Shown in pieces: positions 17,601-23,512 of a stretch of DNA of 27,392 nucleotides. Source of the stretch: Saccoglossus kowalevskii (Eukaryota > Hemichordata > Enteropneusta > Harrimaniidae). Both the position numbers and the translations under genes were made by a program. The stretch is from NCBI RefSeq assembly GCF_000003605.2, contig NW_003133375.1:32638-60029 (forward strand), in the 5' to 3' direction. A model generated the notes under the pieces. That model was not told where the DNA came from. It saw only the letters and a program-made list of their open reading frames with translations, and searched no databases. The first letter of the stretch is position 1. Each line of letters starts with the position of its first letter.

Positions 17601-20505
17601 AACGTTTGAACTTAGATGAAAAAGGCCATTATTACTTTATGTCTATATGAAAAGAATTTCTTTGTGTCATCATTAGTACAGAGTAGCCATAAACATGTAA
17701 CAAGTTGTAACAGATATGAAAGCAATGCCAATGGAATTACTGCACTGACTACTGTGGAATACTTTATTTTTGCTGGAATTAATTTTCGCTGAAAAGACTT
17801 TTCGGGCGTTTTGTATAGAATTTATTTTCAATGATTTTTGATGAGTTTAATGTGAAATATAGAAAAAAAAGTATATTCGTTGGATTTTATTTTCACTGAA
17901 CCACTCCTTCAGCGAAAATGGCGAAAATAAATTCCAAGCGAAAATAAAGTATTCTACAGTATTTGTTGTTTCACCCAATATTTTGTGCGAGATGTTTTAT
18001 TTTCTATGCTATGATATTTACAAATGAGTCACACATTTGTTTGATTGATGGCTTATTGTATGTATGTTGTATCACTCTGATAAGTATGATGATTTAATGA
18101 CTTATGTCCCCCAATTATCATCATACAATCCATTAGTAGCAATTGGGGCAAACCATTACACGAGAGGTATGTGTAGGTTAATTGGGAGGGGAGCTTACTT
18201 GTTCATCCTCTGTTTTTTCTTCTGCGACTACCTCTGGCTTTTCCTTAAAACAATACACAAACATAAAAATAACTCAAAGCTTCTATGAAGCACTCCTGTT
18301 TTATGCACTGCAAAACAGGAGCTAATTATAAATAATTGTAAATGGAAACAAACGAACACAAAACATAAAAGACCCAACAAAATGTGGATGTGCTCCTACC
18401 TCATCTTTCTTTTCCTCAGTCTCTTCTGATTGTTCAGTTTTCTCAGACTTATTAACACAACACAGACAACACAATACAAGCATGCAAGATAAAATAAAAT
18501 ACAAAAAAAAATAAAAAAAATGAAACCAAACCATCCCAGAATCTGCACATATGTAATCATCCATGGTCCACAATTTCTATTAGCATTTTAACCAATAGTT
18601 AAGTACATCCTCCGAGAAATTTTACAAATAATACAAAAAATTCCGTGCACAGGCAGTGTACAAAAACAGTAGTTTTGTTGTGACTCCCAGCAAAAAAAAA
18701 ACCTGTGTGAGAAAGGTAAAATGCACATACATGTGTAATCATATCTCTTGTCTCCCAATGTTGCCAGGACGACAAGATTATGAGAGTTTAATTGGCTAGA
18801 TGATAAGAAAATTACAGATTTTAATGAATATGTCACACCTTCTAGATACAAATATTGAATATACCTGTGGTAGTATATGGCCATAAGCCCCATATATGTA
18901 AGAAACACCATATTCAGTGGTAGCCGAAATAGTTTTGAAACATTTGTTGAAAACATTATTGTTCCAGGCACTAAGATTGAATGCCACATTGTATCTCTTT
19001 TTTGACTATTTTTAAATACTGATGGTACATGTGCATTGTGCCACAGGAACAATATTCCGTTTTGGGGATTACGTGACATTTCAATTTCAATAAATCAGTC
19101 AGTAACATCGGAATACTAAAATTCAACCCAGTGAATGCAACTAACAAGGATAATTAACATATTATATGCAAATTGGCCACAACACTATTGTTATTTTCTT
19201 AGGATAACACAGTTATTTAAAGGGCGGCAGTCATCACGCCACGTCCTGTTCGATATGGGACTCATAGCGATGTATACAGCGCGTGTAAAATACATTGTTT
19301 ATTCACATGAAATTCGAACACGCGCTGCGCGGCGACCACCGCGCTTTAATATTGTGCCACAAGAAAGTGTCAGCGCCCTTTTTAGTTGAGTCATCCAGAA
19401 TTACAGACTTACCGAGACTTGCTCTTCTCGTTTTTGTTTGACTTCTTTCCTCGCTTTTAGACCTTTAAAACCAGCTTGAATTTTTACTGCTGCTTTTTCG
19501 ACTTCAGGATCTTCAAGATCAATGTCTATCTCTTCTTCTTCTTGTTTGTTTGTTTGTGCTTTCCTTTGGTTATAATAACATGGATATTATCATGATTAGT
19601 CACAAGGTTTCATTACGAGATGTGAGGAGAAAACTAGCGGCTGATTTTTACAGCACATTCTGTGGTTATGCATCCAGGGACATGTACACGTTCATCTGTG
19701 CAGTATGGTATGGTTTGTCAAGTCAATTTGTCAACGCCAACGCCAATTATAATATCACTTAAAAATTTATATGTGTAGATTTATGTATAGAGATTTTTAG
19801 CATTAGCAGTGAACTTTTGCACACCAGCTCAAAGCCCACATTACTATTTTCACCAAAATAAAAAATTTACACTGAATAATTCATCAAATGTGTGTCACAC
19901 ATTAAAGTTCAATACATTCCATTTGTATAATGTATGTAAACTGTGAGTTTGTCCTACATTATCAGGCCCAATGCACAGTGAAAATGAATCTGCTTTGCAG
20001 ATCAAAAAACACATAAATAAACATGTATACACCATTTGCATAAACAAATACATAATTTGCATACACAAAAAAAAACAATTTGCATACATAAATACACAAC
20101 TTTTGTAAACAAATACATAATTTGCAAAAATGAATACATAATTTGCATACACAAAAACATTTAGCATACATAAATACACACAAATTTGCATACCGAAATT
20201 TTCATACTTAATATACAATTTGCATACATAAACAATTTGCATACATAAGTACACAATTTGCATATATAAATACACAATTTGCATACATAAATGCACAATT
20301 TGCATACATAAATGCACAATTTGCATACATAAATACATGTACACAATTTGCATATATAAATATAAAATTTGTATCAGCCAATCAGTCAATCAGTCACTCA
20401 CTTCATTTCTGCTACTTCTTGCCGAGCTAGGTGACCTTTGACACCGGCTTGAATTTTAACTGCAGCTTCTTGTTGTTGTGGATCGTTGACGTCGCCAATG
20501 TTGTC
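2625..20505 (-). CDS. Multi-IQ neurogranin/neuromodulin/Igloo-like calmodulin-binding protein, 5' end missing
   Basis: This is an overall gene model joined from 20 proposed exons on the minus strand; the individual exons are listed separately. The joined frame is about 618 codons and carries eight IQ motifs of the form I-Q-x3-K-G-x3-R. Each is preceded by an acidic stretch and D-P-x4-A-A-x-K, which matches the neurogranin/neuromodulin module. In that family the module binds calmodulin, often the calcium-free form, near the inner face of the membrane or at synapses, and PKC phosphorylation inside the motif releases calmodulin. Drosophila Igloo is a multi-IQ member. Between the IQ exons lie fifteen microexons, nearly all encoding acidic, low-complexity linkers, so much of the protein is likely disordered. 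No start codon, lipid-anchor cysteines or promoter were found, so the N-terminus is absent here. Exon usage in real transcripts is unknown, and many cassettes may be alternative. The family assignment is firm at motif level, but orthology to a named gene is inference. Confidence 0.82.
2733..2808. repeat. 20-bp tandem repeat
   Basis: A 20-base unit (tgatgtcatatcctgtatgg) occurs about 3.8 times with one or two mismatches, at 2733, 2753, 2773 and 2793. It sits in the proposed last intron of the IQ gene. Confidence 0.95.
3229..3360 (-). CDS. IQ exon (eighth module)
   Basis: This 132-bp, 44-codon exon has acceptor ...ctgattacag before 3360 and donor AAG|gtaaaa after 3229, phase 0 on both sides. 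It opens with AAKPAEEEEVDIDLNDPEVE, then AAVKIQAGFKGLKARREVK, and ends DLKK. The IQ motif reads I-Q-A-G-F-K-G-L-K-A-R, with Gly where neurogranin has the PKC-target Ser. It is closest to the first module of the 5341-6069 exon and to the 19413-19563 exon, so it belongs to the older Gly-type group. Without splicing the frame stays open to about 2998, but the extra residues show no acidic or IQ character, so splicing is preferred. Confidence 0.88.
3361..5340. other. Intron, very AT-rich
   Basis: This is the intron between the two most 3' IQ exons on the minus strand. It contains an 11-G run at 3478-3488, long A and T runs, and a degenerate repeat of roughly 60 bases around 4930-5060 built on 'attcatgctataagttatt...aaaaagtatttaaaaa'. 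Short ORFs at 4120-4302 are AT-rich noise. If the minus-strand transcript is not spliced at 5341, polyadenylation here would give the shorter isoform described at 5287-5340. Confidence 0.6.
5287..5340 (-). other. In-frame read-through tail with stop (alternative C-terminus)
   Basis: If the donor at 5340/5341 (GAG|gtagga) is not used, the IQ frame continues for 17 codons, VGQLISQANEHQSRTQS, to a TAG at 5287-5289. This would end the protein after the seventh IQ module. The donor matches the one after the 18400 exon exactly, and the tail lacks the acidic composition of the gene. I therefore favour splicing, with intron retention or early polyadenylation as an alternative. Confidence 0.45.
5341..6069 (-). 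CDS. Large exon with five tandem IQ modules
   Basis: This 729-bp, 243-codon exon has acceptor cgtcatttccag before 6069 and donor GAG|gtagga after 5341, phase 0 on both sides. IQ motifs begin at exon residues 26, 72, 122, 172 and 222. Modules 2-5 are spaced exactly 50 residues and share the core DIDLDDPDVEKAAVKIQASF followed by KGFKARKQVKDMQ. They differ mainly in the linker (DEKTADE-A/T/V-KP). Module 1 is diverged, with IQAGFKGLKARQQVKEMKEP. The 50-residue modules are almost identical in DNA, pointing to recent tandem duplication or gene conversion. Modules 2-5 keep Ser after IQA, the PKC site of neurogranin, while module 1 has Gly. The motifs and spacing predict an array of calmodulin sites. 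An in-frame ATG at 6148-6150 lies 27 codons upstream inside the intron and could begin a short isoform, but the acceptor is good and is preferred. Confidence 0.93.
7631..7837. mobile_element. Foldback MITE-like element, family A copy 1
   Basis: About 207 bases bounded by tactgtagaata and tattccacagta. The left arm (ttattttcgcttggaattta) is roughly the reverse complement of the right arm (taattccagcgaaagtattc). The centre carries 'gtgaaaataaaatccagcgaatat...atatttcacattcaactc'. The same sequence recurs in the window, so it is a dispersed non-autonomous element. It encodes no protein. Confidence 0.85.
8173..8428. mobile_element. TTAA-flanked inverted-repeat element, family B copy 1
   Basis: The left end ttaaagagcggcggttgtcg continues as cgccgcacatgtg. 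It pairs with the right end, whose reverse complement is ttgaagggcggtgggtgtcg followed by cgccacatatg. The ends are GC-rich against an AT-rich background. The right arm shares 'gatatgggact' (reverse complement) with the left arm of the copy at 19217-19349. TTAA at the edge suggests a piggyBac-type target, which is inference. No transposase is present. Confidence 0.75.
8501..8707. mobile_element. Foldback MITE-like element, family A copy 2
   Basis: About 207 bases from tagtgtaaaatactttattt to aataaagtattttacagta. It is collinear with the copy at 7631-7837 through the central 'gtgaaaataaaatccagcaaatatacc...cctatattttacattcaact'. The two copies lie in the same intron and the same orientation. 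It is non-coding. Confidence 0.87.
9135..9179 (-). CDS. Microexon, acidic linker (15 codons)
   Basis: Acceptor ...ttttgtgttaag before 9179 and donor CAG|gtgaat after 9135, phase 0/0. It encodes ETDGKSVEEKPAETQ. It belongs to the 'E-K-P-A-E-T' linker group together with the exons at 10181, 11725 and 11907. It is the last microexon before the long intron leading to the five-IQ exon. Confidence 0.8.
9180..10180. other. Intron with minisatellite
   Basis: No exon is recognised. The right half is filled by the 36-bp minisatellite at 9725-10113. A partial, more diverged stretch at 9625-9720 ('aaggatacatgaccttataagg') looks like a degraded start of the same array. Confidence 0.55.
9725..10113. repeat. 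36-bp minisatellite, about 11 copies
   Basis: The unit is aagtaccaggatgtgtgacc followed by tttagtggttatgatt, about 36 bases. Copies recur every 35-37 bases, with the 'gtgtgacc' word near 9737, 9880, 9952, 9988, 10025, 10061 and 10097. A variant 'aagtgataattatt' recurs at 9821 and 9929, exactly 108 bases apart, so three units form a higher-order repeat. The array lies in an intron of the IQ gene. Confidence 0.95.
10181..10228 (-). CDS. Microexon, acidic linker (16 codons)
   Basis: Acceptor ...tttgtgttgtcaag before 10228 and donor GAG|gtactt after 10181, phase 0/0. It encodes ETEEKAEGDEKPADTE, a close relative of the 11725 and 9135 cassettes in sequence and splice flanks. Confidence 0.82.
10421..10462 (-). 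CDS. Microexon, acidic linker (14 codons)
   Basis: Acceptor ...tttgtatttgtgaag before 10462 and donor CAG|gtaggg after 10421, phase 0/0. It encodes VPEEQTDIKPEETQ. The length is a multiple of three, so skipping would keep the frame. Confidence 0.8.
10609..11681. repeat. 37-bp minisatellite, about 29 copies
   Basis: The unit is agactgattaacacacacag followed by actgacagacaacagac, 37 bases. Copies start at 10725, 10762, 10799 and 10836, with shorter and longer variants later and CA-rich drift. It occupies most of the intron between the 10421 and 11725 microexons. Minus-strand ORFs across it (rich in Cys, Leu, Ser and Val) are products of the repeat and not genes. Confidence 0.97.
11725..11769 (-). 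CDS. Microexon, acidic linker (15 codons)
   Basis: Acceptor ...gttattgaataag before 11769 and donor CAG|gtaaca after 11725, phase 0/0. It encodes EAEEKADEEKPSETQ. It lies only about 45 bases from the end of the 37-bp minisatellite. Confidence 0.82.
11907..11954 (-). CDS. Microexon, acidic linker (16 codons)
   Basis: Acceptor ...gtttgtggttaaag before 11954 and donor GAG|gtaact after 11907, phase 0/0. It encodes ADEQKPEGDDKPAEIE, in the 'E-K-P-A-E' linker group. Confidence 0.82.
12229..12279 (-). CDS. Microexon, acidic linker (17 codons)
   Basis: Acceptor ...cttgtaaaacacag before 12279 and donor GAG|gtttgt after 12229, phase 0/0. It encodes ATDEPAATDGEQTEQKE. Its donor matches the E/Q-rich cassettes to its right, while its acceptor flank does not, so it is intermediate between the two linker groups. 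Confidence 0.78.
12623..12925. repeat. Degenerate ~64-bp tandem repeat
   Basis: About five diverged copies of a unit containing 'acacctgcacccctacatatattggtttgttctatgacatagtgtgtagtc'. It is recognisable through 'cacccct', 'tggtttgttctat' and 'tgtagtc' at matching spacing. It lies in the intron between the 12229 and 13492 exons and is old and non-coding. Confidence 0.75.
13116..13180. repeat. 12-bp perfect inverted repeat
   Basis: ttttgatctgag at 13116-13127 pairs perfectly with ctcagatcaaaa at 13169-13180, with about 41 bases between. It may be a small foldback remnant. No repeat copy was seen elsewhere in the window. Confidence 0.6.
13492..13545 (-). CDS. Microexon, E/Q-rich linker (18 codons)
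   Basis: Acceptor tactaacttaaag before 13545 and donor GAG|gtttga after 13492, phase 0/0. It encodes VVMEIEQQVEEDQEQQAE. It is one of four consecutive cassettes with V-x-x-E-x-E-Q and a 'TTAGTAAA' flank on the plus strand. Confidence 0.82.
13645..13698 (-). CDS. Microexon, E/Q-rich linker (18 codons)
   Basis: Acceptor ttttactaaccaaag before 13698 and donor GAG|gtttgt after 13645, phase 0/0. It encodes VTAEIEQTENEPQEGEQE, homologous to the neighbouring cassettes at 13492 and 13882. Confidence 0.84.
13882..13935 (-). CDS. Microexon, E/Q-rich linker (18 codons)
   Basis: Acceptor gtttcactaacaaag before 13935 and donor AAG|gtttgt after 13882, phase 0/0. It encodes VTEETEQIEEQAENEQEK. Exon and flanks resemble those of 13645 and 14287, consistent with duplication of an exon plus its intron edges. 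Confidence 0.84.
14287..14349 (-). CDS. Microexon, E/Q-rich linker (21 codons)
   Basis: Acceptor ttttactaaccaaag before 14349 and donor ATG|gtttgt after 14287, phase 0/0. It begins VAEQIEQSEEQSPVDEQQ and ends EEM. At 63 bp it is the longest of the microexons. Confidence 0.84.
14702..14749 (-). CDS. Microexon, acidic linker (16 codons)
   Basis: Acceptor ...ttaattaacttgtaaag before 14749 and donor CAG|gtttgt after 14702, phase 0/0. It encodes DAEAEGAAEENYEQEQ. It has the only Tyr among the linker cassettes. Confidence 0.82.
14808..15126. repeat. ~60-bp tandem repeat, five copies
   Basis: The unit begins tatgcaaattagcaaccctt, continues 'tcactgctactaccaa.tataaccttccacaaca', and starts at 14808, 14868, 14930, 14992 and 15071. 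The last interval is longer because of an insertion. A plus-strand ORF of 70 codons spans it (14809-15021) but reflects only the repeat. Confidence 0.93.
15328..15516. mobile_element. Foldback MITE-like element, family A copy 3
   Basis: About 189 bases from tactgtaaaatactttattt to 'aaaaataaagcattctacatta'. It shares the arms 'ttttcactgaaaaagtctttt' and 'ttccaagcgaaaaataaag' with the other copies. The centre is diverged and shorter. It lies about 40 bases from the 15556 microexon. Confidence 0.8.
15556..15609 (-). CDS. Microexon, acidic linker (18 codons)
   Basis: Acceptor ...tttgaccaatcaag before 15609 and donor GAG|gttgga after 15556, phase 0/0. It encodes AQDESQDKEEEDKKATTE. The donor is a little weak, but the frame, length and composition fit the series. 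Confidence 0.78.
15610..16944. other. Intron, mostly unremarkable
   Basis: No exon is recognised apart from its borders. A degenerate tandem repeat lies at 16458-16690. Overlapping ORFs on both strands at 15822-16101 have no acidic, IQ or other recognisable character and are treated as chance. Confidence 0.5.
16458..16690. repeat. Degenerate ~60-bp tandem repeat, four copies
   Basis: The units share 'aaagaacactagcctaaggg' followed by 'tgctt...catgtgac', starting near 16462, 16520, 16584 and 16645. The 95-codon plus-strand ORF across this stretch (16453-16740) is a by-product of the repeat. Confidence 0.8.
16945..16977 (-). CDS. Candidate 33-bp microexon (11 codons)
   Basis: Acceptor ttatttttgttttcag before 16977 is the best pyrimidine tract in the gene, and the donor is TGG|gttagt after 16945, phase 0/0. 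It encodes TTQAVDNLVKW, which is not acidic and differs from every other linker cassette. It may be a rarely used cassette with its own short peptide motif, or a splice-site coincidence. The strong sites and the fitting phase argue for it; the composition argues against. Confidence 0.5.
17571..17593. repeat. GT dinucleotide run
   Basis: A (GT)n microsatellite of about 23 bases, in the intron between the 16945 and 18199 exons. Confidence 0.97.
17750..17961. mobile_element. Foldback MITE-like element, family A copy 4
   Basis: About 212 bases from tactgtggaatactttattt to aataaagtattctacagta, with near-complete inverted symmetry ('gctggaattaattttcgctg' against 'cagcgaaaatggcgaaaataaattcc'). It appears inverted relative to the copies at 7631 and 8501, since the centre reads 'gtttaatgtgaaatatagaaaaaaaagtatattcg', the reverse complement of theirs. 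Confidence 0.87.
18199..18243 (-). CDS. Microexon, acidic linker (15 codons)
   Basis: Acceptor ...tgtattgttttaag before 18243 and donor CAA|gtaagc after 18199, phase 0/0. It encodes EKPEVVAEEKTEDEQ. Confidence 0.82.
18400..18447 (-). CDS. Microexon, acidic linker (16 codons)
   Basis: Acceptor ...gtgttgtgttaataag before 18447 and donor GAG|gtagga after 18400, phase 0/0. It encodes SEKTEQSEETEEKKDE. It is the first linker cassette after the two 5' IQ exons. Confidence 0.8.
18448..19412. other. Intron, no exon called
   Basis: It contains a 164-codon minus-strand ORF (18588-19079), discussed among the rejected items, and the TTAA-type element at 19217-19349. Nothing else is recognised. Confidence 0.5.
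19217..19349. mobile_element. TTAA-flanked inverted-repeat element, family B copy 2
   Basis: It starts ttaaagggcggcagtcatca and ends with the inverted match 'gcgcggcgaccaccgcgctttaa', bounded by TTAA on both sides. At 133 bases it is shorter than copy 1 at 8173-8428. It shares the ends and the 'gatatgggact' word with that copy in the opposite orientation. Confidence 0.75.
19413..19563 (-). CDS. IQ exon (second visible module)
   Basis: This 151-bp exon has donor TCG|gtaagt after 19413, phase 0 out. Incoming phase must be 2 to follow the 20402 exon. The only nearby AG that satisfies this is at 19564 (ccaaag|GAAAG), giving residues KAQTNKQEEEEIDIDLEDPE, then VEKAAVKIQAGFKGLKAR, and ending KEVKQKREEQVS. 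The pyrimidine tract there is poor, so the exact start is uncertain by a few codons. AG sites inside the GAA run give the wrong phase. The IQ motif is of the Gly type (IQAG). Confidence 0.83.
20034..20374. repeat. 21-bp tandem repeat
   Basis: The unit tttgcatacataaatacaca (21 bases with a final a) is repeated about 16 times with variation from 20034 to 20374. It ends only about 27 bases before the 20402 IQ exon donor. Minus-strand ORFs rich in Met-Gln-Ile-Val-Tyr come from the repeat and are not genes. Confidence 0.95.
20402..20505 (-). CDS. IQ exon (first visible module)
   Basis: This 104-bp exon has acceptor gtttgtctgtttctag before 20505 and donor ATGAA|gtgagt after 20402, entering in phase 0 and leaving in phase 2. 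It opens with DNIGDVNDPQQQEAAVKIQA, then GVKGHLARQEVAEMK. The I-Q-A-x-x-K-G-H-x-A-R form is the closest in the gene to neurogranin, which has R-G-H-M-A-R at the same place. It is the only module with His after Gly. The preceding exon was not found, so this is not the gene start. Confidence 0.88.
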
Positions 20506-21957
20506 CTAGAAACAGACAAACCAAACAAAACAAAACTGTAAACATAAATAAAACATAAGCAAACCATGCATTACACTTGAGGGAGAAAAGTTAAAAAAAA
20601 AGAGAAAAGTGAATGATGGATGTATGACAGGGGAAAATAAAAGTGAAAAATAAAGTATGTGATGACATCAGGGAAAGAGTCATGCATGGTTTCTCATCTC
20701 ACATGTTTAGAACGTCGTAGCCGTGAGCTGCCCTTTCCCATGGTATATACAGATGAAGAATTCTGGAACGGAAAGATGAGGACTGGATTAAGAAGAGGAC
20801 AGACATTTATTCAGGTTTCAGGGCTCCAATTTTTTATATGGCTGTCGTTAGCTAGTATTCCAAAAAGCTGGTAGCTGTACAGTTACTGTTATTTAGGCAG
20901 TCCATTGGTATTTCATACAATAAAAATATTAATTTCTGTGCACCCATTGTACTGCACTGTTACAACACACATCGAGGTGAACTATTGATAAATGGTAGTT
21001 CAAGTCATAGGCACTTATAATAGTGTGGTATATATGAAAGGAGAAGGTGTGCAACTCAAATGGACATTTTGTACACATCTCGGTTGCCAACGATTACTTA
21101 TATCATGTTTTTATATAAAATATTTTAATAAATAAAACACTAAATTATATATATATGACTAATACTACATATTAAAATCCCGCAAATTGTGTAATCCCTC
21201 AAATTGAGAGGTAAAACGTCGCTCGTGGAAGAGAGTGAATCAGATCTATTTATCCTGTTTTCATGTTTGATTTCATGTGTAACACAGAATCACACAGTAA
21301 ATGAAAAATGGTCCACTGTAGGTATACATGCATGTATATTAATTTATTTCAAGATTCATGAAGTCTAACATCCAGGATCCCAAGAATTGAAAATTCTAAT
21401 TTTGAGCCATGCAAGCCTGAACGTCTCACCCTCCACTACCGACAACAGGCTTTTCAGCCAGCCATCTGTCTGCTGTCACTTTAGACAGCCACATGTTAGA
21501 CAAGTACTGTAGATATTTCATTAAAAATTACATGTAAATTACAAAATAATCATCAAAAACTTGACTATAAATCTATCTCTGCATACTAGAACTACTTTTT
21601 ATTATTATTCTTACTAACTTGTTATATTTTATTTTTTTGTATTGATTAATATTTCTATTGCTATATACTGAATGAAATATGTATTTGTAAAGATGCAATA
21701 AACAATTACATGTATTATTATTATTATTATTTTGATCAAGTTTTTAGACAGGCTCTTTCTATTTGATGGTTATAACCATCACCACCAATAAAGCACTTTA
21801 TGTCGCTAAATATCAACCCAATTAATAGTTACTAAGGCACCTGCTATATGAACAGCTGAATTTAAAATAAGAATCTCAGACTACATTTTGACATATGGCT
21901 ATACATATCAATGGAATCCCAACCATGTATCAAGTGCATTCATACATGTACATTGTA
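20506..21957. other. Upstream side or first intron, no exon recognised
   Basis: This is AT-rich DNA with an (ATT)n run at about 21714-21732 and a 16-base perfect palindrome (gatggttataaccatc) at 21766-21781. A possible splice-bounded stretch on the minus strand near 21427-21482 cannot join the IQ frame and is listed among the rejected items. It is probably a long intron between missing 5' exon(s) and the 20505 exon, which is inference. Confidence 0.45.
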
Positions 21958-22315
21958 TACTGTAAAGTGCTCTAATTTTACTAGAGTCAAATGTTCACAT
22001 TTTTCATATTAAAGTCAGTGAAAATTTCTAGGGAGTTTTATGACACAGTGTCAGCAAATTTTGGCTTCACAAATTTCACCAACATTTTTCTGCACTCTTT
22101 TCTTATATATTTTCAATATTTCTGGAAATGAACCCTAATTTTTGAGCCAGCAGACAAAATTTGAGTCACTTTTCAGTTTTTACTCAAAAAATTTGGCTTT
22201 TTTTTGTCCCAATTTTCGGAAGGAAAGTGCAGACTATAAACCGGACTACTAGTATTTCGTGAATTTGTGATGAAAAGAAGACACTGGTGGTAAAAAGATT
22301 AAGCAGTTTACAGTA
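21958..22315. mobile_element. Possible diverged foldback element
   Basis: It begins tactgtaaagtgct and ends agcagtttacagta, imperfect inverted ends of about 14 bases that resemble the TACTGT...ACAGTA termini of family A. The interior (about 330 bases) does not obviously match family A. It may be an older or related element, or chance. Confidence 0.35.
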
Positions 22316-23301
22316 TTGTTAAATCTGCATTTACTCGTAGATTTTGCAATTTTTAAGTAAAATTATAAAAACAAGTAAAATTGTAATAGAACTTGTTGTT
22401 TTCACTGAAAAATTGGTGAATTTAAAAACCCTAGAAAGTAAGCTACTAAGTAAGGGACACCCACTCCTAAAAAAAGGTTTATAGACAATTTATCAAATGT
22501 GAGATAAATGACAGTCGGATTTACCTCTAATGAATTTGAGTTATTTTTATCTATTTACTGCTTTCAACGATAAATTCTACATAAATACATCACTAGCTTT
22601 TAAGACATAGTTGTTATTTTTGCCATAGAGGGCTCACTCTCATTGAATTGATTTTGCCGATGACCAGAAACACAGCTGCATATACATTTTTTTTTTAATA
22701 TACGTTTTTTTCAAAAAACAGTTTACAAAATAGTGACCTCAATACACCATAGTTTAATTTAATAATATGTATATAAGTAAATAACCACAATGCTTTGCAG
22801 GATGTATATATACATGTAATAGTGATATTGACATTTCAACATCATCTTTTATATGAAAACCATAATTTTACCTCCCAAGATTCTGGCAACACATTTTCAT
22901 ATATTTTTCTACCATTTCTTTGTTAATTTTGGATCAAATAAACTATAATTTTTTAATTTTGATGAACATTTTTGAAAAAAATATGGGAATTATCCGGTTT
23001 TATTTTTTTAACCTTTTCACCACCAGACTTCCTCTATCAGTTTTTTCAGAATCTACTTTCTTATTCACAAAATAGAAGGAAGTACATGAAATTAAAAAAA
23101 CAAACAAACATATAAATGACCATAACTAATTAACATAGAAATGAATAATTTCGAGCTTTACTGCATAAAATATACATTTATAATTCTCCCTCCCTTAAAT
23201 GGGTAGATAAGTTTACTTAGAAACACAGAATAAATTTTATTTGGTTTGATTTAGCCTAAAGAAGACAAAAAGTTGACGACTTTGACATTCACAGTGTTGA
23301 A
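22316..23301. other. AT-rich, nothing recognised
   Basis: Many A and T runs. No exon with usable frame and splice sites was found on either strand. Confidence 0.45.
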
Positions 23302-23512
23302 TACTGTAAAATGACTAATTTTCGCTGGGTTTAAATTTCGCTGATTTACAATTTCAGGCATATTCAGTGGGTTTTAAATTCACTGTTTTTTCATTTACAT
23401 AATGTATTCTATGCTAAATTTTACATATTCACTGGGTTTTAATTTAGCACATTTTCCAATCAGCGAAATAAGCAAAATTAAAACCCAGTGAATAATTAAC
23501 CCATTTACAGTA
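23302..23512. mobile_element. Foldback MITE-like element, divergent family A relative
   Basis: About 211 bases from tactgtaaaatgactaattt to 'aattaacccatttacagta'. Inverted arms 'attttcgctgggtttaaatttcgc' and 'gcaaaattaaaacccagtgaa' pair along much of the element. It shares the TACTGTA termini and 'ttttcgctg' word with family A but has its own 'gggttttaa' arms, so it is a subfamily. Confidence 0.8.

Noticed and set aside
18588..19079. 164-codon minus-strand ORF, the longest outside the IQ gene and the repeats
   Set aside because: No recognisable domain, composition unlike the flanking exons, and it lies within an intron on the same strand. It might be an old element fragment, but nothing in it supports a protein call.
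19895..20389. 164-codon Met-Gln-Ile-Val-Tyr-rich minus-strand ORF
   Set aside because: It is the 21-bp tandem repeat read in frame; since 21 is a multiple of three it stays open by construction.
20659..20874. 71-codon plus-strand ORF
   Set aside because: No recognised domain, no splice or promoter support, and length expected by chance in this much sequence.
21427..21482. Minus-strand stretch with plausible acceptor (ctaaag) and donor (gtgaga)
   Set aside because: 49 bases long. The frame that would leave in phase 0 to reach the 20505 exon contains a stop; only a UTR exon would be possible and nothing supports that.
22507..22560. 33-base minus-strand stretch between cag and gtaaat
   Set aside because: The length and outgoing phase fit, but the first codon is TAA.
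22870..22910. Minus-strand ATG followed by Met-Cys-Cys-Gln-Asn-Leu-Gly and a gtaaaa donor, reminiscent of the neuromodulin N-terminal cysteine pair
   Set aside because: The donor leaves phase 2 while the 20505 exon needs phase 0, and the context is AT-rich with no other support. It could work only through an unseen intermediate exon.
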